Shown piece after piece: positions 9,901 to 13,755 of a DNA stretch of 14,799 bases. The position numbers and the translations under genes are program-made. How positions within the stretch are numbered: the first letter of the stretch is position 1; each line of letters begins with the position of its first letter. The DNA is from Pseudomonadota bacterium (GTDB lineage: Bacteria > Myxococcota > UBA9042 > PHBI01), in contig SXIE01000132.1 of assembly GCA_005772945.1 (NCBI GenBank), positions 1 to 14,799 on the forward strand. The letters are read 5' to 3'. The notes beneath the pieces are model-generated. The model worked only from the letters and a program-made list of their open reading frames with translations, made no database searches and was not told the DNA's origin.

Positions 9901-10203
9901 GTTGGCTTCGCAGGCGGCCCCGAAGCACCCCGGGCACGCGGCGTCTTCCCCGTCGCCGTCCGCAGCCTCGGTCTCTTCCGAAGCCTCGACCCCCTCACCG
10001 TCCTCGGGCACCCCGGTGTCGGTGACGACGACCCCATCGCCGACGACCCCGTCCCCAACCTCGGCCGGGACGTCGCCCGCGACCACGTCCGCGGCCGCGC
10101 CGGGGTCGCCCGAGCACGCCACCGTGAACAGCACGCACCCGAGCGCGATGGAAAGAACCGACAGCGACGACGATGACAAGGAGCGTGCGTGACGAGTCCG
10201 CAT
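1..10203 (-). CDS. Giant Cys-rich MopE-repeat surface lipoprotein, C-terminus beyond window (partial)
   Basis: The frame is open for 3401 codons from ATG 10203 to base 1; I looked for in-frame stops and saw none. This ATG is the only usable start, because an in-frame TAG lies upstream near 10294 with no ATG, GTG or TTG between. A GGGGA four bases before the ATG is a modest ribosome site. Residues 1-30 form a lipoprotein signal. Residues 31-90 are an Asp/Glu/Val/Gly-rich linker, and about 91-265 a Cys-rich domain with CPSGWSC-type motifs. Residues 270-1632 hold 22 MopE-like sites (CNGxDDDCDGxTD, CDGxDNDCDGxTDEDF), 1690-2240 Cys-rich CATSC/GYCC/DCC units, 2225-2400 a VDGVCC...CRRCDLAGSAGTC module, 2414-3040 ten more MopE-like sites, and 3100-3401 a beta-helix-like region. 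The MopE motif family (Pfam Cu-binding_MopE) is linked to metal binding and surface location in Methylococcus. The role here (surface filament, adhesin or metal-binding coat) is inferred. Secretion through Sec and many disulfides are expected. The true C-terminus is not visible. Confidence 0.93.
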   Translation of the reverse strand, partial: MRTRHARSLSSSSLSVLSIALGCVLFTVACSGDPGAAADVVAGDVPAEVGDGVVGDGVVVTDTGVPEDGEGVEASEETEAADGDGEDAACPGCFGAACEANDDCQSGWCVPGPSGQTCTKTCSEACPSGWSCRPVSNGGADVSFICIYDHTTYCMPCDEAADCGDPLSPGQATRCVAAPDGSGSFCATACEGGTCPSGAGCESVTVGGAAVELCLPAAGAACECSPFAIDRQASTACVVANAVGACAGRRACGADGLGACSGQMPAVESCNGLDDDCDGDTDEAFVDLGKPCDGDDGDQCARGRWACGADGKPVCEGDTVPGVETCNGADDDCDGRIDETFAENGAACDGDDADACEDDVVRCALGHAVCVDAGAVEARVEVCNGQDDDCDGQTDGDDDGLARPACENTLGVCAEVLRPAVRCVLGGWEPCGDADYAAVGYVAGAEVACDGRDEDCDGASDEDFVYVSDEGAEARVGEACGTGSCGGGTALCKADKSGLTCSSLGAVAGETCNGADDDCDGLTDKDDPTLERVSCELQDGVCQGATKAASACRPSGWLACAPAAYGAWSAGYDDGTELRCDALDNDCDGATDEDFVVTLKDGHFVIGAGRRCGTGICGGGFTVCAADGRDIVCSTERNAQAEVCNGLDDDCDGLTDGADPSMVRPLCETQKGICAGAEKSAGLCVGGQWRACGTAAYTAHDARYEAGAERRCDAVDEDCDGKTDDDFDVTTPDGAVVRGAGASCGVGGCAGGSTRCAAGGLGIECPSVASVLPEVCDGVDNDCDGKLDAADGDLERIACGEQRGVCAGALALPERCVDGAWGACVAADYAARSGSYTTGSETLCNGKDDDCDGKTDDDLQVTLASGAVVTGVGKACGAGQCEGGVTVCGADGLTLACDTSASASGEACDGIDNDCDGLTDADDEDLERPPCELQNGVCAGALKAARLCEAGAWLPCDAAVYLSVNPGYTEGEETACDGLDNDCDGPRDEDFALTTRDGARLTGVGKSCGVGVCAGGVTACNAAKDGMECPGEANVTGETCNGQDDDCDGKTDALDPSLVIAPCENQKGVCSGAVHLAEECRAGGWAACDANDYRARAADYQAVSEKKCDGRDEDCDGASDEDLSATFLDGATVYGVGRNCGSGACAGGKSACGAGGTLVCDREGLASGELCNGADDDCDGTTDAADPGLQVVACERVAGVCAGSTKPPALCVTGAWQPCGDDVYAARAPLYEAGTERSCDGLDNDCDAGTDEDFRASLANGQTAQGVGAACGTGRCAGGTLVCNAAGTGVTCPSESKILAETCNGSDDDCDGFTDRDDTTLEVTSCEKQLGACGGTKRPAARCVTGAWTACTPNDYAQASPDFEDARETQCDSVDNDCDGATDEDFSLTLKSGAVVGGVGAACGSGVCAGGQTVCAAGAAAILCTSEGQAGAETCNGLDDDCDGKTDRTDGDLVRPLCELQSGVCAGAVKPAARCVVGVWQGCAPGDYAATYSGAVEGACDGVDEDCDGTADEDFAFVDPLGGTRLLGQACGLGLCTGGKVACGGGVAVCTTDTRASGEICDGLDQDCDGLADDGCDDDRDGYCDVGMAVLGTPVSCPSGGGDCDDGASARHPNAAEACNAVDEDCDGSTDEQFVGCLAGRCDVVATGGAYAAIAADACGAGACQTPAAVSCGLYACGGVGGAGGVGIGCATSCTSDANCALVAHCDEVSRACVADFEDGRACGEASDCGGAHCQNGYCCSSGDCCRIANDCPLTYAVAASCGDVATCQGTRKDRTCTVSVCGTSAAIGDDTACGAGLVSHACPAGYPAVACAGGADQTTPPCATSCTADTQCVAGYHCDGTCVVNVADGGACDETSDCTSAHCQNGYCCGSGDCCAAANNCPASYTLAPACDTAATCQGHRNDATCTSARCGTSAALADDRGCSGAVAANTCGSYPTVTCSGAADQGTPACATSCTSDAQCDADSHCDGTCVPDLIDGATCDEASDCAGGHCRNGFCCASGDCCKVASDCPAAYAQAPACDDATSCQGTKDVAVCAASICGTTRDVADDSACGAATLAKGCGAFPDLYCVGGASQAAPQCATSCTTDAQCDANAYCRNGACVPDEPSGVACSRTAQCQSAHCQNGFCCASGDCCAQGSDCPAALYATAAACVDAAGCQGERRDALCSSSICAVGPPVADDRGCAGLEANLCGLFPSVFCANLVTQTAPACAASCTGDAGCDAGAYCDLATSPGVCRPRGNSGDVCTSSGQCSGGLQCVDGVCCTSSCTGTCRRCDLAGSAGTCTFAPSGADPDTECAAIDCTGYHWGVLSDVCYYKASQSAGEAACDGSGACQTRDALCSSEVDRGGASPTTCNTVCQDPVVATCTGTVAGACQNVDAGTASCGVGACARTINRCTNGAQTTCVAGAPGVEMCNAIDDDCDGSSDAADAADLLANDDPLCELQSGVCSGAQKSAVLCASGHWNQCGSAEYVAKSANYQAGSEARCDTLDNDCDAATDEDFAAVLPNGALISTIGANCGVGRCAGGRVQCTAAATGIECSSSSLAVNESCNGADDDCDGLSDANDASLVRVNCDVQLGVCGGSVRPLARCQGAAGWANCTASDYASYAPSTYENGIELHCDGRDNDCSGAPDEDFTYTQPTGAVRTLGQSCGLGRCAGGTVVCAASTTAATCSTLGLAQTETCNGIDDDCDGLTDGADGDLVRPNCENQTGACAGATKPATLCQGASGWAGCTASEYALASQPNGTSYQSGSETRCDAKDNDCSGATDEDFSVTLLNGQTVSGIDTACGTGACGGGRTICTAAQTGIQCNTETSATSETCDTVDNDCDGQTDRLDASLVLANCPVQGGVCAGAKHPASDCNAGSWTAACPAASYTTAATANGSTYDAGVETHCDGKNNDCDATTDEDFSWTGPNGVVYAGVGTSCGVGVCAGGVTQCATASATTCSTDSRRTAESCNVKDDDCDGVTDGNDIDASQLATCANSQVGVCVGAKVTRDLCVAGAWQSCGTTQFTAYTSDYQTAETRCDNKDNDCDCVTETNESTTLTRPACELQSGVCAGATKPASLCIGGTFAACGAAQYGGTYTTNDLPEPTFTDANCDGLDGTIANALFATTTGSGTTCSKTSPCAFATALGQTTAGKAHIYLGPGTYANTGAWNLAYAWQIWGGFNTSWARADRATAGYGATLTGGTYGGQYMTVRAVGGATALGSASTPLLLADLYVSGPTASGQQADGSGKSSYAVYLMTNVYLKLLRVTVTQGAGAVGATGASGTSYPTQSPPATAANGGNAREYNTACDDSYQSGGAGASNACGMSTTTTGGSGGYGGQMDTDCGFWTLNYNATGGTSGDYAPVWTNPFGMGGGGGGTCTSGTSGTSGRSSHGAGGGGQSNGYGSVSSGFFVGLT
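1087..2964 (-). repeat. MopE-like array 2: ten sites in five A/B units
   Basis: Site Cys codons are at 2941, 2725, 2533, 2323, 2134, 1915, 1723, 1504, 1315 and 1108, with A-to-A spacing of 408, 399, 411 and 408 bp (133-137 residues). The same order as in array 1 is kept: CNGxDDDCDGxxD, GVCAGA, a Trp-containing AWxxC or GWxxC element, CDGxDNDCDGxTDEDF, then CGxGxCAGG. Units here are slightly longer and richer in Ser/Thr/Asn than in array 1. The final B site is degenerate: it reads DNDCDCVTE, with Cys replacing the invariant Gly and no DEDF. It is followed by one more GVCAGATK element and then the beta-helix linker. Confidence 0.9.
3550..5136 (-). repeat. Cys-rich module array, about 130-aa period (CATSC / NGYCC / GDCC units)
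   Basis: The first Cys of a CATSC-like motif (CATSC or CAASC) lies at plus codons 5134, 4735, 4348, 3961 and 3571, so spacing is 399, 387, 387 and 390 bp. Each full unit reads in order: CATSC, a QC...HCDG or AYC element, CVPD, a DC..GHCQNGYCC segment, GDCC, DCP.xY, TCQG, a CGTS-like motif, DD..C, and a short aromatic-Pro segment before the next CATSC. The layout resembles small disulfide-knot modules such as Dickkopf-type Cys-rich domains, but I claim no homology. The fifth unit runs into a different module (CVDGVCC...CRRCDLAGSAGTC) of a type often seen in myxobacterial surface proteins. No MopE site is present between 5326 and 2941. Confidence 0.85.
5308..9396 (-). repeat. MopE-like array 1: 22 acidic Cys sites, nine paired units of about 132 aa
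   Basis: The central Cys of the DDDCDG/DNDCDG sites falls at plus-strand codons 9373, 9205, 9034, 8836, 8647, 8443, 8251, 8047, 7855, 7651, 7459, 7255, 7063, 6859, 6670, 6466, 6274, 6070, 5878, 5683, 5500 and 5326. From 9034 to 5683 two site types alternate: type A (CNGxDDDCDGxTD) and type B (CDGxDNDCDGxTDEDF). A-to-A spacing is 387-396 bp, mostly exactly 396. A unit also carries a GVCAGA-type motif, one Trp before a Cys, and a CGxGxCxGG motif. The unit starting near 8659 has 12 Cys in 132 residues. The first two sites are shorter single units spaced about 170 bp. The last two include the canonical GDCDDG...HPNAAEACN form. Confidence 0.92.
10114..10203 (-). other. Lipoprotein signal peptide with lipobox
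   Basis: The N-terminus has Arg/His residues at 2-7, a Ser/Leu stretch and a hydrophobic core (residues 14-29), ending in FTVAC-SG with Cys30 as the likely lipidated residue. An alternative lipobox, ALGC, puts the acylated Cys at position 23. Both fit a relaxed lipoprotein pattern, but Cys30 followed by Ser-Gly and then the acidic linker looks more natural. Ser at +2 fits outer-membrane rather than inner-membrane retention by the rule known from enterobacteria; whether that rule holds in this lineage is uncertain. Confidence 0.75.
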
Positions 10204-10288
10204 GGTGTCCCCGTTGGGCATCAAGGGAGGGCTGGCCGGCACCACCTCGCCCTCGGAGGGGCGCGCGGCGCGGAGCGAGGAAGCGCGG

Positions 10289-10317
10289 AAGCTAGGCCGG
10301 TTGGCCGACCACTGCAA
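10289..10317 (-). promoter_or_regulatory. Weak candidate sigma-70-type promoter for the giant lipoprotein
   Basis: On the minus strand TTGCAG (plus 10312-10317) and TAGCTT (plus 10289-10294) are separated by exactly 17 bases. Each box matches the housekeeping consensus at 3 of 6 positions. It would give a leader of roughly 80 bases. In such G+C-rich DNA this can arise by chance. Confidence 0.25.
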
Positions 10318-10348
10318 GGACTGGATCCTTCCGCGCCGGCCTGTGTTC

Positions 10349-10377
10349 TTGCGTGTTCCCGCGGCCCGTCGTCTTAT
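10349..10377 (+). promoter_or_regulatory. Weak candidate sigma-70-type promoter for the kinase gene
   Basis: TTGCGT (10349-10354) and TCTTAT (10372-10377) are 17 bases apart, matching the consensus at 3 and 4 of 6 positions. The -10-like box lies in the most A/T-rich patch of this intergenic region. The leader to ATG 10452 would be about 70 bases. Confidence 0.3.
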
Positions 10378-10441
10378 TCGCGCGCGGCGAGCACCCCGAG
10401 CGCTCGCCCGCGACGCATCGGCGGCGGACCCCGCCAACCGC

Positions 10442-10445
10442 AGGA
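10442..10445 (+). promoter_or_regulatory. Ribosome binding site setting the kinase start
   Basis: AGGA lies six bases before ATG 10452. It favours this start over an in-frame GTG at 10353, whose extra 33 residues (Arg/Pro/Thr-rich) look untranslated and would overlap the candidate promoter. Confidence 0.6.
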
Positions 10446-10451
10446 CGAACC

Positions 10452-13400
10452 ATGCAGACGCAACCACGGGACCATCGTGAAGACGTACTCTTGGGCGTGC
10501 TGTCCGTGCAGCTCGGCCTCGTCGATCCAAGCCAGGTCATGGCCGCCGAACGCAGCCTCAGCCAACGCGACGCCGCGGGCCACGCACGTGGGCGCGGCGC
10601 CGCCACGCTGGCCGATGCGCTGCAGGCGACCGGCGCCCTCGACGCGCTCGGCGAGAACGCGCTCGCGGCGACGTTCGGGCTCGCCGCGACCGTCAACGAC
10701 GAGGGCATTCTGATGGTCGGCCTCGCGGGCCAAGACGGGGTCGGCGCGCTGCCCGGTCTGCCCGGTCTGCCGGGTCTGCCCGGTTTGCCCGGTCTGGCAG
10801 ATCCGCTCGCACCCGCGAGAACCGCGGTCGCGACCGAGAGCGACGCGCCCGTCGTCGTCACGCGCGAGCACCCCGGACGCTACACCGGACCCCGCCGCGA
10901 GGGTCAACCACCCGCCCCTGAGCCGCTCGAGCTCGGCCGCGGCGGCATCGGGCGCGTCCTCATCGCGCACGACGCGCATCTCGGCCGCGAGGTGGCCGTC
11001 AAAGAGCTTCTCCCGCGCGACGGCGACGGCGGCAAACCGCGCTCGCAGTCGAACCCGCGCAACTCGCTCGCGGCCGCACGCTTCCTGCGTGAGGCGCGCC
11101 TCACCGGTCAGCTCGAGCACCCCAACATCGTCCCGGTCTACGAGCTCGGGCGCCGCACCGACGGCACCCTCTACTACACGATGAAGGTCGTCCGCGGCCG
11201 CAACCTCGCGACCGCGCTCGAGGCCACCAAGACGCTCGCCGAGCGCCTGCGCCTCCTCAAGCACGTGGCGGATCTGACGGACGCCATCGCCTATGCCCAC
11301 AGCCGCGGCGTCATCCACCGCGACATCAAGCCCGAGAACGTCATGGTCGGCGAGTTCGGCGAGACCGTGGTCCTCGACTGGGGCCTGGCCAAACCGCGTG
11401 GGGCCCAAGATTTAGGGGTCGCCGGCACGCCGCGCTCGCTCTCGATCTCCGAGAGTGGCGACGACGATCTCGCCAAGACGACCGACGGCACGCTCATCGG
11501 AACCCCGCTCTTCATGAGCCCCGAGCAGGCTCAAGGCGACACCGCGGCGGTCGACGAGCGCACCGACGTCTGGGCGCTCGGCGTCGTCCTCTACGAGCTC
11601 CTGACCGGCGGCCCGCCATTCTCCGGGCGCACGGCCACCGAGCTCCTCGTCAACATCTGCCGCGCCCCGCTGCCGCCGATCCTCGAGCGCTGCCCCGAAG
11701 CCCCGCCCGAGCTCGCCGCCATCGCCGAGCGCGCCCTGCGACGCGACCGTTTCCAGCGCTACGCGAGCGCGCGCGAGATGGCCGAAGAGATCCGCGCCTT
11801 CATGACCGGCGGGCGCGTCCGCGCCTACACCTACGGCACCTGGGAGCTGGTCCGGCGCTGGGCCGCCCGGCACAAGGGCGCGCTCGCGGTGGCCTCGGTG
11901 GCCGTGGTGGCGCTCATCGCGCTCGGCATCTGGTCCTTTGTCGAGGTGACGGGCGAGCGCGACGTCGCCCGCGACGCCGAGCGCCGCGCCGCCCGCCTCG
12001 CCGCCGAAACCGAAGTTTCGCGCCAAGCCGCCGTCGCCGCCGAGAAGGCCACGCGCACGACGCGCGACAGCGCCGAGCAGCTCGTGCGCTACATGCTCGG
12101 CGATCTGAAGGACAAGCTCGAGCCGCTCGGCCAGATTCCGCTTCTCGACGGCGTCGCGCGCGCGGCCCAGATCTACTACGGCAGCGACCCGACCACCGCG
12201 ACGCCCGACGCGGCCGACGGGGACGCCGCGCTCGATGTGAATCGCCTTCGCAATCGCGCGGGCGTCGTGGCGCTGGTCGCCGATCTCGCGCGCATGAAAG
12301 GCGACCTCGCCGCCGCCGCGACCGGCGGGGCCGAAGCCGAGGCCCTCCGCGAGCGCCTGCTGCGCGCCCATCCGGACAACATGGCGCTGGTCGCCGACCG
12401 CGCCGAGAGCTTCCGACAGCGCGGCCTGCTGCTGCGCATGCAGGGCGATCTCCCGGGCGCCAAGACCGCCTTCGCGCAGGCCCTCGCCGCACGCCGACTC
12501 GTCCTTGGCGAGAGCGCGACGACCGCGACGACGACGTCCACGCAGGCCATGCGCGACGTCATCGACAGCGAGCTCGATCTCGGCGACATCGCGGTCCTCA
12601 TGGGCGACCCGGCGACCGGCGAGGACGCCTACGCCAAGGCCGTCACCCACGCTGAAAGCGCCGTCGCAGGCGCACCCGAGGACCTCTCGACGCGCTTCGT
12701 CCTGACGGTCGCGCGCGACGCGCTCGGCACCGTTCGCCTCGATCGCGGCAGCATCGACGGCGCCGAGGAGACCTTCAAGCGCGCCCTGGTCGAACGCGAA
12801 TCCCTCGTCGCCGCGGCCCCCGGCAACCTCGCCTGGCAGCATCGCCTCTCCGTCTCGCACTCGCGTCTCGCCGAGGTCGCGCGCGCACGCGGCGCTCACA
12901 CCGAGGCCCGCGGCGCCTGGCAACACGCCCTCGATCTGATGGAGCGCGTCGCCGGTCAGGACCCGATGAACGCCCGCTGGCAGCGCGATCTCGCGGTCAA
13001 CTGGAACCGCCTCGGCGATCTCGACATGGAACGCAACAGCCCGGCCGGCGCGCTCATCAGCTACCAGCGCGCCCACACCTTCGTGTCCGCGCTCGCCGCC
13101 AAGGACCCGAGCAACGCCGAGCTCCAGCGCGACCTCGAGGTCGGCACCGATCGCGTCGGCGACGCTCAATTCGCCCTGGGCCAGCTCGAGGCCGCCGGCC
13201 GATCGTTCCACGCGGCGCTCGCCATCGCCGAAAAACTCGCGGCGCTCGACGCGAGCAACGCCCGCTGGCAACACGACCTGGGCCTCGCCCTCGGGCGCGT
13301 CGCCCAGATCACCTGGCGCAGCGGCGACCTCGAGGGCGCGAGCCCCTACGCCGCGCGCGCGGTCGCGGTCCTGACGACGCTGGTCGCCAAAGACCCCGCG

Positions 13401-13730
13401 AACACCGCGTGGACGACCGATCTCCAGGTCGCCAAGGACAACCAGGCGGTCTACGCCAGCGGCGACGCCGGACAGCTCCTGACCCCGCCCGGCACCGGTA
13501 CCCTGCGCCTGGAAGCCACCGGCGGCGGCGCCAGCCCAAGCGAACCGCGGACCCCGTCGGTCCCGAATCAGCGCCCCGACAAGGCCGACGGAAAGCCAGC
13601 CGCCGAGGCCCCGGTGCGCCCGCCCCTCCAGCGTCCAGGACCGCGCGCCAAGCCGCCCACGGTGCCGCTCCAACGCCCCGCGCCCATGCCGGATGACCCC
13701 AAGGCGCCGGAGCCCACGACGGTTCCTTGA
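10452..13730 (+). CDS. Transmembrane Hanks-type Ser/Thr protein kinase with outer TPR domain
   Basis: The product is 1092 aa. Residues 10-85 form an N-terminal domain (DVLLGVLSVQLGLVD..., LADALQATGALD) resembling one that precedes many planctomycete kinases. Residues 100-115 are LPG repeats. The kinase domain spans about 158-452: glycine loop GRGGIGRV (162-169), ATP-binding VAVK (Lys184), helix-C Glu214, catalytic HRDIKPEN (Asp291, Asn296), DWG in place of DFG (Asp309), a long Ser/Thr-rich activation loop, GTPLFMSPE (350-358) and DVWALGVVLYELL. All catalytic residues are present, so it should be active; DWG is common in this kinase group. One hydrophobic helix (476-498) would place residues 500 onward outside the cytoplasm. 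These comprise an Ala/Glu/Arg-rich, possibly coiled-coil stretch, TPR-like repeats and a Pro-rich tail (about 1000-1092). The gene is divergent from the giant lipoprotein. Ligand and substrates are unknown. Confidence 0.96.
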   Translation: MQTQPRDHREDVLLGVLSVQLGLVDPSQVMAAERSLSQRDAAGHARGRGAATLADALQATGALDALGENALAATFGLAATVNDEGILMVGLAGQDGVGALPGLPGLPGLPGLPGLADPLAPARTAVATESDAPVVVTREHPGRYTGPRREGQPPAPEPLELGRGGIGRVLIAHDAHLGREVAVKELLPRDGDGGKPRSQSNPRNSLAAARFLREARLTGQLEHPNIVPVYELGRRTDGTLYYTMKVVRGRNLATALEATKTLAERLRLLKHVADLTDAIAYAHSRGVIHRDIKPENVMVGEFGETVVLDWGLAKPRGAQDLGVAGTPRSLSISESGDDDLAKTTDGTLIGTPLFMSPEQAQGDTAAVDERTDVWALGVVLYELLTGGPPFSGRTATELLVNICRAPLPPILERCPEAPPELAAIAERALRRDRFQRYASAREMAEEIRAFMTGGRVRAYTYGTWELVRRWAARHKGALAVASVAVVALIALGIWSFVEVTGERDVARDAERRAARLAAETEVSRQAAVAAEKATRTTRDSAEQLVRYMLGDLKDKLEPLGQIPLLDGVARAAQIYYGSDPTTATPDAADGDAALDVNRLRNRAGVVALVADLARMKGDLAAAATGGAEAEALRERLLRAHPDNMALVADRAESFRQRGLLLRMQGDLPGAKTAFAQALAARRLVLGESATTATTTSTQAMRDVIDSELDLGDIAVLMGDPATGEDAYAKAVTHAESAVAGAPEDLSTRFVLTVARDALGTVRLDRGSIDGAEETFKRALVERESLVAAAPGNLAWQHRLSVSHSRLAEVARARGAHTEARGAWQHALDLMERVAGQDPMNARWQRDLAVNWNRLGDLDMERNSPAGALISYQRAHTFVSALAAKDPSNAELQRDLEVGTDRVGDAQFALGQLEAAGRSFHAALAIAEKLAALDASNARWQHDLGLALGRVAQITWRSGDLEGASPYAARAVAVLTTLVAKDPANTAWTTDLQVAKDNQAVYASGDAGQLLTPPGTGTLRLEATGGGASPSEPRTPSVPNQRPDKADGKPAAEAPVRPPLQRPGPRAKPPTVPLQRPAPMPDDPKAPEPTTVP
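10749..10793 (+). repeat. Five 9-bp tandem units encoding Leu-Pro-Gly
   Basis: CTGCCCGGT occurs five times in a row, with single-base variants in units three (CCG) and five (TTG), giving (LPG)5 between the N-terminal domain and the kinase domain. The near-identical DNA suggests slippage-prone, recent expansion. At the protein level it is probably a flexible or polyproline-like hinge. Confidence 0.9.
12672..13391 (+). repeat. Five 48-residue TPR-like repeats in the kinase sensor region
   Basis: Residues 741-980 divide into five units of exactly 48 aa (144 bp), starting APEDLST, APGNLAW, DPMNARW, DPSNAEL and DASNARW. Each has a (D/A)P.N..WQ.DL start, a helix, a small-residue turn with Gly at about unit position 26, then a second helix with A...F/Y..AL and a closing L.A. 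segment. A sixth, partial unit begins at DPANTAW, and a diverged one precedes residue 741. The units are longer than the classical 34-aa TPR and near the 42-48-aa variants. They are diverged at DNA level, so they are old duplications. Confidence 0.8.
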
Positions 13731-13755
13731 GCCACGTCGAGCGACGCGCTCACTG

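Noticed and set aside
4501..10176. Even longer plus-strand open frame (about 1891 codons)
   Set aside because: Same mirror effect in the same codon register. The repeated 'AVAVVV' pattern is simply the reverse of DDDCDG sites.
10189..10713. Short plus-strand open frames across the intergenic region and kinase start
   Set aside because: They overlap the kinase in another frame, are Arg/Ser/Pro-rich, and have no convincing ribosome site.
11412..13673. 753-codon minus-strand open frame across the kinase gene
   Set aside because: It is antisense to well-conserved kinase and TPR motifs. Its Gly/Ala/Arg composition reflects high G+C only.
13739..13751. Small hairpin GAGCG-ACG-CGCTC between the convergent genes as a terminator
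   Set aside because: Only a 5-bp stem, three-base loop and no T tract on either strand; expected by chance in such G+C-rich DNA.
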